Notes under the pieces: generated by a model
Database searches by the model: none
Told to the model about the DNA's origin: nothing
What the model saw: the letters and a program-made list of their open reading frames with translations, nothing else
Made by a program: the position numbers and the translations under genes
Part shown: positions 1-7,795 of the stretch, one piece after another
Numbering within the stretch: the first letter of the stretch is position 1
Layout: each line of letters begins with the position of its first letter
Assembly (NCBI RefSeq): GCF_030814135.1
Contig: NZ_JAUSUQ010000004.1
Location: 62,001 to 126,000, forward strand
Direction of reading: 5' to 3'
Length of the DNA stretch: 64,000 bases
DNA from: Caldalkalibacillus uzonensis
GTDB lineage: Bacteria; Bacillota; Bacilli; Caldalkalibacillales; Caldalkalibacillaceae

Positions 1-552
1 GCAAAAGAATACGACCGGTGCTTTTAACACAGAGGCCAAATTGAGGGCTTCGTGAAAATCCCCTTTCGAAGTAGCGCCATCTCCAAAATAGACCAGCGCC
101 ACCCGGCCGTCCTGCTTCAGTTTGGAAGCCCACGCTGCACCCACTGCCTGAGGAAGCTGGGTGGCAATCATAATGGAGATAGGGAACAAATTGTACCCCT
201 CCTCCAGTCTTCCCCCTTCCAGATGCCCCATGGTGTACAACAGAGCTGATGTGTAGGAAAGGCCGAAGTTAAAACAGGCGGCCAAATCCCGGTATGTAGG
301 AAACAACCAGTCCCCCTTTTCCAGCACATAAGAGCTGCCCACTTGGGCGGCCTCCTGTCCTTCTAAAGGTGCATAAGTGCCGATACGTCCCTGCCGCTGC
401 AGCCGCACAGCCCTCTGATCAAATAACCTGGCCCATTGCATCCGTCTGTACAGGTCTTTCAGCTGTGCGTCTGATAAATTTTGGGGTTGCTCTCCTACCA
501 CTCTTCCGTCTTCATTCAGCACCTGGACTAACCCCGCCTCACAAATTCCCAT
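1..552 (-). CDS. 2-oxoacid dehydrogenase E1 component, alpha subunit (partial, runs off left edge)
   Basis: The N-terminal 184 codons of a thiamine-diphosphate-dependent E1 alpha subunit of the pyruvate / branched-chain 2-oxoacid dehydrogenase family, which decarboxylates the 2-oxoacid and passes the acyl group to E2. The start is the ATG at 552, behind a GAGGGGG site. Visible marks are QGRIGTYAPLEGQEA, the PTYRD segment and the thiamine-binding GDGATSKGDF near residue 165. The C-terminal half lies outside the window, so PdhA, BkdAA and AcoA cannot be told apart. No partner gene is visible and it faces away from its neighbours. Confidence 0.88.
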   Translation of the reverse strand, partial: MGICEAGLVQVLNEDGRVVGEQPQNLSDAQLKDLYRRMQWARLFDQRAVRLQRQGRIGTYAPLEGQEAAQVGSSYVLEKGDWLFPTYRDLAACFNFGLSYTSALLYTMGHLEGGRLEEGYNLFPISIMIATQLPQAVGAAWASKLKQDGRVALVYFGDGATSKGDFHEALNLASVLKAPVVFFC

Positions 553-663
553 CCTTTCAACCCCCTCATACAAAATCAACATACCTTTATAAACCAGAAT
601 ACCCACGTTTAATGTTCCGTATTTTTAATATATCATAAATAATCTGAAACAAACAGCAATGTA

Positions 664-680
664 CTGCCCCAACGGAGCAG
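664..680 (-). terminator. possible terminator after the MATE gene
   Basis: A 7-bp stem with a 3-nt loop (arms 664-670 and 674-680) lies 37 nt downstream of the MATE stop. Read on the minus strand the stem contains one G-T wobble and is followed by a T-rich but not continuous run. A weak terminator is likely. Confidence 0.4.
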
Positions 681-716
681 CACATGTCAGGCAAATGGAA
701 GAATGTGGCCTTACAC

Positions 717-2150
717 TTAAGCGGAGGGCACCGAGGGCTTCTGAACAGTACCCTTGTGCAGATCGGCAGGGGACCCTTGATGTTGCAAATGACCTGCCGG
801 GGGCTCCTGATCCTGGTTAAAGAATAGATTTTTGTACCTGTAGAGGTAGAACAGCGCTAAACAGAAGGCCAACAAGTCAGCCAGAGGAAAGGCTAACCAT
901 ATGCCGGTCAAACCCCAGAAGGGCGGTAAGATAAACAGCAAGGGAATCAGAAACAGCACCTGGCGGGCCATGGATAAAATCAATGCGGCCCTGGCCTTGC
1001 CCAAAGCTTGGAAGACGCCTCCTGTTACCATCTGGATGCCAATTGTCATGCACAGGGCAAACATGAACCTGAGTGCAGTGGAACCCATCTCCAGCACTTC
1101 CGTATCATTGGTAAAAATCAATAAAAACAACTTGGGAAAAGCCATGACCAGGACAAAAATCACCAATCCCATCAATGTCGACACTTTATAGGCCAGCTTG
1201 ATCGTCTCGCTGACACGTTGATACAACTGGGCGCCGTAATTGTAACCCACGATGGGTGCAGTGCCTTGCATAATGCCCAGCATAGGCAGAATGGTAAACA
1301 TAATGATGCGGTGAACAATGCCAAACACGGCCACAGCCAAGTCACCGCCATGGCTGATCAGCATGTGGTTGGCCACAACGAACATGATGCTTCCCGCCAC
1401 CTGGTGCACAAAAGCAGATGACCCAATAGCCAAAATCTGTTTGAGAATAGTCAAGTTGGGACGCAAATAAGCCGGCTTGAAAGTAAGGCTGCTTTTTCCC
1501 GACTTGAAATAATAGACCAGGTAAACCGCCGTTATGGCTTGGGCTAAAACGGTTGCTCCTGCCGCTCCCCTGATGCCCCAACCGAAACCAAAAATAAACA
1601 GAGGGGTAAGCAGCATATTTAAGCCCGCAGAGATGACCATGGTCAACATCGCCATCTTGGCATTGCCTTCAGAGCGGATAATATTGTTCATAGAAAACCC
1701 AAAAGCAAAAAAGACTGTGCCGTATAAAATAATGCCCAGATAATCCCTGGCATAAGGCAAAATGGTCTCACTGGCACCAAAGGCATACAACAGCGGTTCA
1801 ATGAAACTTAAAGCGGCAATCACACCGATCCCACTAACGATTAATACAATACTGATCACATTGCCAAACACATGGTTGGCCTCATCCGATTCACCAGCGC
1901 CCAGCCGTCTGGAGATGACCGAAGCACCGCCAATACCAATCGCACCGGCTATGGCCATGACGATCATTTGGACGGGAAAGGCGATCGAAACAGCCGCTAC
2001 CCCTATCGTCCCTACACTTCTGGCAATAAAAATGGCATCTACCACGTTATATAAAGCCATGACAAACATGCCTACCATAGCCGGGATGGACAAACTGGCC
2101 AGCAATTTGGGGATGGGCTCCTTACCCAAACGCTCACTTTGTATTTTCAT
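717..2150 (-). CDS. MATE family multidrug efflux transporter
   Basis: A 477-residue integral membrane antiporter of the MATE (NorM/MepA-like) family, expected to expel cationic drugs using a sodium or proton gradient. About 12 hydrophobic segments form two similar halves, with typical motifs such as PAMVGMFVMALYNVVDAIFIAR near the N-terminus and RSEGNAK before the second half. The ATG at 2150 is chosen over a TTG three bases upstream because it is better spaced from GGGAGAGG. It follows the MarR gene by 21 nt and is surely its co-transcribed target. The substrate cannot be read from sequence. Confidence 0.9.
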   Translation of the reverse strand: MKIQSERLGKEPIPKLLASLSIPAMVGMFVMALYNVVDAIFIARSVGTIGVAAVSIAFPVQMIVMAIAGAIGIGGASVISRRLGAGESDEANHVFGNVISIVLIVSGIGVIAALSFIEPLLYAFGASETILPYARDYLGIILYGTVFFAFGFSMNNIIRSEGNAKMAMLTMVISAGLNMLLTPLFIFGFGWGIRGAAGATVLAQAITAVYLVYYFKSGKSSLTFKPAYLRPNLTILKQILAIGSSAFVHQVAGSIMFVVANHMLISHGGDLAVAVFGIVHRIIMFTILPMLGIMQGTAPIVGYNYGAQLYQRVSETIKLAYKVSTLMGLVIFVLVMAFPKLFLLIFTNDTEVLEMGSTALRFMFALCMTIGIQMVTGGVFQALGKARAALILSMARQVLFLIPLLFILPPFWGLTGIWLAFPLADLLAFCLALFYLYRYKNLFFNQDQEPPAGHLQHQGSPADLHKGTVQKPSVPSA

Positions 2151-2171
2151 CAATACCTCTCCCTTGTCCGT

Positions 2172-2612
2172 CTATTTGCACTTTTGATGAATGTAGTCAG
2201 CGGCATTTTCAGCCATCCGTATTAATGTATGTAACGTACGCTCTACTTCTTCTTCAGTCAGACCTTTACAAATAATTTCTGTCCATTCCTGCAAAATGGA
2301 GTACAGAGTGGGTTTAAAGCTTAGCCCTTGTTCGGTCAGAAACACTTTGTTGGAACGCCGGTCTTGTTCATTGGTTTTGCGAATGACGTAACCTGCCTTT
2401 TCCAACTTATCAATGGCGCGGGCTGTTGTCCCTTTATCCATATTTAAGTAGTGGGCCAATTTTTCCTGGGGCAGCCCGTCTTGGTGATACAAGGCCAACA
2501 GAAACAAAAACTGTCCTGTGCCAATATTGTATGGTTCCAGCTTTTTGGACACATAGATTTGACTGTAGCGGTACAGCAATGAAATCCATCTGCCAATTGA
2601 CTCTTTAGCCAT
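2172..2612 (-). CDS. MarR family transcriptional regulator
   Basis: A 146-residue winged-helix repressor. The recognition region LPQEKLAHYLNMDKGTTARAIDKLEKAGYV is at residues 50-80, followed by the wing KTNEQDRRSNKVFLTEQG. The start is the ATG at 2612, seven bases after GGAAGG; an upstream TTG at 2627 would place the binding site inside the gene. It heads a two-gene operon with the MATE exporter. Its own promoter and a palindromic operator are visible at 2635-2692, which suggests autoregulation relieved by ligand, as is usual for MarR-exporter pairs. Confidence 0.92.
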   Translation of the reverse strand: MAKESIGRWISLLYRYSQIYVSKKLEPYNIGTGQFLFLLALYHQDGLPQEKLAHYLNMDKGTTARAIDKLEKAGYVIRKTNEQDRRSNKVFLTEQGLSFKPTLYSILQEWTEIICKGLTEEEVERTLHTLIRMAENAADYIHQKCK

Positions 2613-2634
2613 GTTGATCCCTTCCAACCTATTA

Positions 2635-2692
2635 GTTGCAAATGCAACAATGACTCACAGCTATTATAACTTTACACTGGTTGACTGTGCAA
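2635..2692 (-). promoter_or_regulatory. MarR-MATE promoter with palindromic operator
   Basis: On the minus strand a -35 TTGCAC (2687-2692) and a consensus -10 TATAAT (2663-2668) are 18 nt apart. Just downstream, at 2635-2648, lies GTTGCA-AA-TGCAAC, a perfect 6-bp dyad in the position of a repressor site overlapping the transcript start. A related half site GTGCAAC overlaps the -35. The dyad is most simply the binding site for the MarR protein encoded next to it. Confidence 0.72.
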
Positions 2693-2705
2693 CGATAATT
2701 GTATT

Positions 2706-2740
2706 AAAAATCCCCCAAAAATACGTTTTTGGGGGATTTC
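2706..2740 (-). terminator. intrinsic terminator of the first sugar ABC operon
   Basis: AAATCCCCCAAAAA pairs with its complement across a short loop just beyond the ATPase stop codon. On the minus strand the stem is followed by TTTTTAAT. It separates the ABC operon from the upstream MarR promoter. Confidence 0.85.
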
Positions 2741-3877
2741 TCACACAGGGAGAACCACATTGCTTGCCGTTTCACTCTGATCACTAGCCAAGTGCTGCCT
2801 GCTGAGCGATGCTCCAGTCGAAGCATCAAACAAATGCAGGGCGTGTCTGTCAAAAGATATTTCCACTTTGCCTCTCAAACCTGCTATCAATTTTTTGTCA
2901 CTAAACAAGCGGAACAATGAGCTGCCAACCGTCACATTGACCAAGGTGGAATGACCCAGAGGCTCTAGCAGATTGACGGCCCCTGTTAATGAAATCTGAC
3001 CCTTTTTGCCCAGTTTTAAATCATGGGGCCGTACCCCCAGGTAGACATGTTGGCCGTCATGGACGTTAAATTCCTTGAGGCAGCGGCCCAAGTTGATCTT
3101 TGTGCCCTCTGCGGCAAACTGAAGCTGATCATCTTGCACAGATAAGCGGCCTTTCAAAAAGTTCATGGGCGGGCTGCCAATGAAATGGGCAACAAAATAG
3201 TTTTTGGGGTGATGATACAAATCAAGGGGCTTACTGTATTGGACTAATTCCCCATCTTTCATAATGGCAACCCGGTCTGCCATCGTTAAGGCTTCTTCCT
3301 GGTCGTGGGTGACCATGACAGTGGTTATCCCCAATTCCTGTTGAATCCGCTTAATCTCCTCTCTCATCTCAATCTTTAAGCGGGCATCCAGGTTTGAAAG
3401 GGGTTCATCCAACAGAAGCAATTTCGGTTCTTTCACAACAGCACGGGCCAGGGCGACCCGTTGCTGCTGGCCGCCGGACAGTTCGCTGGGCAGGCGGTCC
3501 AACAGGTGCTCCAGTTTGACCAGTGCTGCTGCTTCTTTGGCCCGTTCAATCCTTTCTTTCTTGGGCACTTTCATTTGTTTTAACGGGAACATAATGTTTT
3601 CCAGCACAGTCATGTGCGGGTATAAGGCGTAGCTCTGAAACAGCATCCCGATGTGCCGGTCTTTAGGCTCCACTTCATTGACAAGCTGACCGTCAAACAG
3701 AATGTCGCCCTCGGTTGGCTTATAAATCCCGGCCAGCATGAGCAAGGTGGTCGACTTGCCGCAGCCGCTTGGCCCCAGCAAAGCCACAAATTCACCGTCC
3801 TCTATCACCAAATTGAGATTCTCGATCACATGTGCTTTTTCAAAGCGTTTGTACACGTTTCTTAACTCTATTTTCAT
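2741..3877 (-). CDS. carbohydrate ABC transporter ATP-binding protein, MsmX/UgpC/MalK family
   Basis: A 378-residue ATPase that powers sugar import. The Walker A motif GPSGCGKST is near residue 36, the signature LSGGQQQRVALARA near 134, Walker B LLLLDEPLSNLD near 154, and the switch histidine in MVTHDQEE; a C-terminal OB/TOBE regulatory domain follows from about residue 235. The start ATG overlaps the permease stop by four bases (ATGA), so translation is coupled. It is the last gene of its operon. It is the only ATPase of this family in the window, and three other importers of the same class here lack one, so it may serve them too. Confidence 0.93.
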   Translation of the reverse strand: MKIELRNVYKRFEKAHVIENLNLVIEDGEFVALLGPSGCGKSTTLLMLAGIYKPTEGDILFDGQLVNEVEPKDRHIGMLFQSYALYPHMTVLENIMFPLKQMKVPKKERIERAKEAAALVKLEHLLDRLPSELSGGQQQRVALARAVVKEPKLLLLDEPLSNLDARLKIEMREEIKRIQQELGITTVMVTHDQEEALTMADRVAIMKDGELVQYSKPLDLYHHPKNYFVAHFIGSPPMNFLKGRLSVQDDQLQFAAEGTKINLGRCLKEFNVHDGQHVYLGVRPHDLKLGKKGQISLTGAVNLLEPLGHSTLVNVTVGSSLFRLFSDKKLIAGLRGKVEISFDRHALHLFDASTGASLSRQHLASDQSETASNVVLPV

Positions 3878-4773
3878 ACTCCCTTACCTCCTCCCGCATG
3901 AATCTGCATGAGCGATTTTTGGGTGAGAATGAAAAAGGCGATAACAGGCAGCATATAGAAGACCGAAACAGCTGTCAATAAACCATAGGGCACTACATTG
4001 GGATCGCTCAACAGCTTCTGCAAATAGGTGGCTAAAGTGATGTTGCTGTCACTGATGATAAAGGTGTATAGCAAGAGGAACTCCGACCAGCCGGACAAGA
4101 ATGAAAAGATACTTACAGCCGCAATCCCGGGCTTAACCAAGGGAAGAACAATGGTATACCACACCTTAAACCGGTTGCAGCCATCGATTAAGCCGGCCCA
4201 TTCCACATCCCAAGGCACATCATCGAAGAATCCTTTCATAATCCACGCCGTGAGCGGGATTTGCAGCGCTGTTTTCACCAGCACTACGCCCCATAACGTG
4301 TCAAACAGGCCCAAGAAGTTGAGGATATAGAAGACGGCAATCAGCAGGGCGATACTTGGAAAGGCATGTAAAATCAACGTTATCTTTAATAATCCTTGAC
4401 GGCCGGGAAACCTTAAGCGGGACAGGGCAAATCCGGCCATCACGCCAATGATGACCTCCAGGATGGTCAACACACCGGCAAAGACTAAAGAGTTCCATGT
4501 GGCCAGCCAAATACTCGGGTAAACCGAGCTGGCAATTTCCACGTTCGTCCACAAAAAACGCCAGTTGTCCAGGGTAAAGCCGACCGGTATAAAACCATGC
4601 TTCATCTGGCTGGAAAAGGAATTTAAAAGCAGCCACACATACATCAGAATGACGGGCAAGGTCGTGATGAACAAGATGGAGAAAGCTACTACATAGGGCA
4701 TGCGCCGTTTCCATCTTGACGTTTTGGCAAAGGAAACATTTCTTTCTGTTTCTGATCTGTACACAGCTTCCAT
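3874..4773 (-). CDS. sugar ABC transporter permease, MalG-like
   Basis: A 299-residue inner-membrane subunit of a CUT1 carbohydrate importer with about six membrane segments. The cytoplasmic coupling loop WAGLIDGCNRFKVWYTIVLPLVKPG (near residue 195) is the EAA motif that docks onto the ATPase. It has a long N-terminal cytoplasmic tail before the first segment. It lies 19 nt after the MalF-like gene and overlaps the ATPase gene by four bases. The sugar is unknown; the context offers no catabolic gene. Confidence 0.92.
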   Translation of the reverse strand: MEAVYRSETERNVSFAKTSRWKRRMPYVVAFSILFITTLPVILMYVWLLLNSFSSQMKHGFIPVGFTLDNWRFLWTNVEIASSVYPSIWLATWNSLVFAGVLTILEVIIGVMAGFALSRLRFPGRQGLLKITLILHAFPSIALLIAVFYILNFLGLFDTLWGVVLVKTALQIPLTAWIMKGFFDDVPWDVEWAGLIDGCNRFKVWYTIVLPLVKPGIAAVSIFSFLSGWSEFLLLYTFIISDSNITLATYLQKLLSDPNVVPYGLLTAVSVFYMLPVIAFFILTQKSLMQIHAGGGKGV

Positions 4774-4792
4774 GCCTCAACCCCCTTGATGC

Positions 4793-5707
4793 CTACTCTA
4801 TCCGCGTTCCTCTTTCCATCTTTTTCATACCGAACACTTTCCATAAGATCACAGTCAGGACAATGGCCACTGCGACAAGGACAACAGAAACTGCTGCCCC
4901 GTAACCAAACTCAAAATATTGAAAGGCTTTGTGATAAGAATAGAGGGCCAGCACCGTACTGTCAAAACCGGGTCCTCCATTGGTTAACAGCAAAATGTAT
5001 TCATAGGAGGTAAGCAATGACAAAAGCTGCCAAATGGTGACAAACATCACCGGCCAGCGCAAGGCAGGCAGGATAATGTCCTTGATGATCGACCAATGGC
5101 CGGCTCCGTCTACTTTGGCCGCTTTGAACAAATCCTGGGGAATCGACTTAATGGCGGATGAAAAAATAATCATGCCAAAAGAGGCGCCGATTAAGCCATT
5201 GGCCAAAATAATGGCTGTCATGGGATAATTGACCAGCCACATGGTGGGCGGCATCCCCATCAGTTCCCTGATGCTGTTTAAAACCCCGTAACTGCTGGGG
5301 TCAAAAAACCACAGCCATAATAAGACATAGACAACGGGTGGTGACATCCTGGGCAGCATCCAGATGGTTCTGAAGAATAATCCGATTGATTCTTTCTGAA
5401 TAAAGTAGGTGGTGAACAAGGCCAGGGCCAGGCCAAAGAGGACGTTAATGCCCAGGGTGAAAAAGACGTAGACAAACGTGTTGGTCAAGATGGCCGGAAG
5501 AGTGGGATCTTCAAGAAGGAATCTGTAATTTTGAAAACCAACAAAATCCCATCTCATCGCTGAGCCCATGCTGGTAAATGACAACACCACAATTAAAACA
5601 ACAGGTAAGAAGTAAAATATTGTAACCATGATAAAGAAAGGGCTGAGCATAAATGCAGGCAAGCCCCATTTTTGCATATTTACAGCGAACCGCTGCGCTT
5701 TATCCAT
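4793..5707 (-). CDS. sugar ABC transporter permease, MalF-like
   Basis: A 304-residue inner-membrane permease of the CUT1 family, partner of the downstream MalG-like protein. Six membrane segments are visible. The EAA coupling motif is KAAKVDGAGHWSIIKDIILPALRWP (near residue 195), and NGGPGFDSTVLALYSY in the C-terminal part is typical of MalF/UgpA-type subunits. The ATG at 5707 is preceded by GGAGGGAGAAGGGG. A stem-loop stands between this gene and the binding-protein gene upstream. Confidence 0.92.
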   Translation of the reverse strand: MDKAQRFAVNMQKWGLPAFMLSPFFIMVTIFYFLPVVLIVVLSFTSMGSAMRWDFVGFQNYRFLLEDPTLPAILTNTFVYVFFTLGINVLFGLALALFTTYFIQKESIGLFFRTIWMLPRMSPPVVYVLLWLWFFDPSSYGVLNSIRELMGMPPTMWLVNYPMTAIILANGLIGASFGMIIFSSAIKSIPQDLFKAAKVDGAGHWSIIKDIILPALRWPVMFVTIWQLLSLLTSYEYILLLTNGGPGFDSTVLALYSYHKAFQYFEFGYGAAVSVVLVAVAIVLTVILWKVFGMKKMERGTRIE

Positions 5708-5736
5708 AACCCCTTCTCCCTCCTCATTGTGAGGTT

Positions 5737-5758
5737 GCCCCCTGTTTGGACAGGGAGC
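5737..5758 (-). other. intercistronic stem-loop between binding protein and permease genes
   Basis: Arms 5737-5745 and 5750-5758 form nine pairs around a 4-nt loop. One pair is a wobble only in minus-strand RNA, which indicates that the minus transcript is what folds. There is no U-run, so this looks like an RNA 3'-end protector or partial terminator that lowers permease expression relative to the binding protein. Confidence 0.6.
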
Positions 5759-5783
5759 TTGTTGCTGCCTTTGCAGGAAGGAC

Positions 5784-7190
5784 TTACTCTACAATACTTA
5801 GTTGATCTCGCAAGTCATTCTTTAACTGGACTTCCAAAGCTTCCAGAGCCTCTTGGGGCGTTTGTCTGCCCAGCTGAACAGCTTCTATGGCCTTAAAGAC
5901 GGCATTGCTGTACGGCTCATATCCCTCATGATTAGGTAAGAAGGTGGTATATTGGGTCATATAGGCAATTTCACCCAGCGTGATATTCGCTTGATAATCT
6001 GGATGGTTGGCCGCGCTTTCTGTCACGGGCAAATGATAGGTTTCTACATTATGAGTGGTTTGCAGATCTGGATGGATGACATGCTCCAACAGCCGGATAA
6101 TCAGCTCTTTATGTTCTGCGTTGGCGGAGACGAAGTAGGCAAAGGGATGCGACAGTGTCAGGGCTTGTCCGCCTTCTTCAGCAGCGGGATACAGCATCAT
6201 CCCGAAGTTTTCCATCACCCATTCAGGGTCAACTTTACCCAATTCCTTGTGGAAATTATCTTCTCCCCAGTTGAAGATATTCCAAATGCCCCCAAAGTAG
6301 AAGAGCACCTCACCATTGACCACCATGGAATGGATATTGGACCATTCCATAGACAGCAATCCTTCGGGGATCAGTTTTTTCTGGGCGATTTCATGGAAAA
6401 AGCTCAGTTGCTTAAGAACAGCTTCTTTATCAAAGACGATCTTGTTTTCTTCGGGATCATACAATGTCCCACCAAAATTGTAGAGCATGACCTGAAAATC
6501 GGGGCCGTTAACGGGTCGGTGCACAATGCCATACTTGGCGGTCCCGCTTGAAACCGCCTCTTCAGCAACCTGAATCAAGTCATTAAGTGTAAACTCACCA
6601 ATTTTGACCTTTTCAGGCAGGCGCTCAATCTCTTCTTCACTCCAGCCCAATTCTCTTAAAATATTTTTGTTATAGAAGACGGGACGCGCTTCCGTGTCTT
6701 GGACCGCTCCCCAAACGTGTCCTTTGTAGGTGACCGCATCCCACAGGACTGGGTAAACATCGGCGTAGGCCTCAGATTCTTTTAGCTCGTCCAAAGGTTG
6801 AATGTAGCCACCGTCTGCCAGCCAGCCAGTATTGGGATGACTTGCGACATAGATGTCAGGTTCCTTACCAGACTGGAAGGCCAACATAAATTGTCTGGCG
6901 TAATCCTCCCAGCTGCCTTCAAACATTTGGGTTTCCACTTCTACCCGGATATTTTGCCCTTCTTTTTCCAATTCTTCATTTAACATCTCCGCTGCCCGGA
7001 CCAGATTATCCACCCGTGTGGTTTCAGGACTTGGAGCCTGTGCAGTGATTGTGACAACGTCAACCTCATCATTTTTCTGCACCTCTGGTTGATCTCCAGC
7101 CGCTGGTTCACTTGTTGAACATCCTGCTAAAGCGGTGAAAGTGAATCCTAAACAGAGAACAATGATCAACCAGTGTTGTAATTTCCCCAT
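5784..7190 (-). CDS. sugar ABC transporter substrate-binding lipoprotein
   Basis: A 468-residue extracellular solute-binding protein (family 1) anchored by a lipid. The signal peptide ends in the lipobox LAGC, with cysteine near residue 24, followed by an acidic linker. The mature part shows typical family segments such as FEGSWEDYARQFMLAFQSGKEPDIY and FYFGGIWNIFNWGEDNF. The start is the ATG at 7190, seven bases after GGAGGTGG; a TTG directly upstream is too close. It is the first gene of a complete importer. The ligand is not identifiable, and a long structured leader precedes it. Confidence 0.9.
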   Translation of the reverse strand: MGKLQHWLIIVLCLGFTFTALAGCSTSEPAAGDQPEVQKNDEVDVVTITAQAPSPETTRVDNLVRAAEMLNEELEKEGQNIRVEVETQMFEGSWEDYARQFMLAFQSGKEPDIYVASHPNTGWLADGGYIQPLDELKESEAYADVYPVLWDAVTYKGHVWGAVQDTEARPVFYNKNILRELGWSEEEIERLPEKVKIGEFTLNDLIQVAEEAVSSGTAKYGIVHRPVNGPDFQVMLYNFGGTLYDPEENKIVFDKEAVLKQLSFFHEIAQKKLIPEGLLSMEWSNIHSMVVNGEVLFYFGGIWNIFNWGEDNFHKELGKVDPEWVMENFGMMLYPAAEEGGQALTLSHPFAYFVSANAEHKELIIRLLEHVIHPDLQTTHNVETYHLPVTESAANHPDYQANITLGEIAYMTQYTTFLPNHEGYEPYSNAVFKAIEAVQLGRQTPQEALEALEVQLKNDLRDQLSIVE

Positions 7191-7193
7191 CAA

Positions 7194-7530
7194 AGATCCA
7201 CCTCCGCAAAATTTTAGGTTGTGAAAGAATCAAAGTATGAACCATGGTTTAAAACACTTTCAGTTTTGATCCATACTTTATCTTTTTCCTCACCTCCTGT
7301 AGCTGAGTAAACCCATATGCATGATTAGACAGATAGAAAGATGGGGGGCTCACTGCATTAAGTACTTTACCCCAATCGAATATTATAGCATATACGTTTT
7401 TCAATATAAATGGGGTTGAACTGTGGATATAATTGTATATATAGTTTTGTAAGAGTTTGGTCGCAGTTTAATTAAACAGGAGTGTAGTTTGTATCGTCAC
7501 TCAGCCTATCATTGCCCTTTCCAGTCCGCT
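7194..7530 (-). promoter_or_regulatory. leader and promoter region of the first sugar importer, with a dyad
   Basis: This 340-base stretch has no convincing gene. An 8-bp dyad, AAAGTATG at 7232-7239 and CATACTTT at 7272-7279, encloses a shorter one (GTTTT/AAAAC) and sits about 42 nt before the start codon of the binding lipoprotein, so it could be an operator or a folded leader. Further up, around 7384-7410, the minus strand reads TTTATA-17 nt-TATAAT, a fair vegetative promoter. The rest is AT-rich sequence without obvious structure. Confidence 0.4.
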
Positions 7531-7534
7531 TTAC

Positions 7535-7723
7535 GTGATTCTCATGGTGGCTGCAGTTGCAGCTTTGTATCTTCTGTTAACACTTTTCCCAGTTTTTATT
7601 CCATTGTTAGGCATCAGTGTGTTAAGCTACATGCTCATGTGGATAGCAATGCTAGCTTTTAACCGGCTTAATAAACAGGACAATAAGTACCTGAATCGAG
7701 AGCCACCGATCCATGTAACCTAA
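7535..7723 (+). CDS. possible small membrane protein (uncertain)
   Basis: An isolated plus-strand frame of 62 codons between two minus-strand operons. Its product would be almost entirely hydrophobic for 45 residues (two adjacent membrane spans) and end in a short charged tail. No Shine-Dalgarno sequence stands before the GTG at 7535; an AGGAG lies 55 nt upstream. I do not recognise the sequence. It is either a small membrane protein or the remnant of a larger one. Confidence 0.25.
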   Translation: MILMVAAVAALYLLLTLFPVFIPLLGISVLSYMLMWIAMLAFNRLNKQDNKYLNREPPIHVT

Positions 7724-7745
7724 GGTTCGAGGTTAAAACTCCATG

Positions 7746-7772
7746 TAAAAAAGGGAGCTGAATCGCTCCCTA
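7746..7772 (-). terminator. intrinsic terminator after the propeller gene
   Basis: A stem AGGGAGC (7752-7758) / GCTCCCT (7765-7771) with a 6-nt loop is followed on the minus strand by TTTTTTAC. It lies 24 nt beyond the stop codon of the 920-residue secreted protein and ends the operon that starts near 16.66 kb or a part of it. Confidence 0.85.
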
Positions 7773-7795
7773 TCTACTGAAACTTGCTACCTGAT

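Noticed and set aside
5952-6551. Long open frame (199 codons) opposite the first binding lipoprotein
   Set aside because: It is the antisense shadow of a well-supported gene with signal peptide and family motifs.
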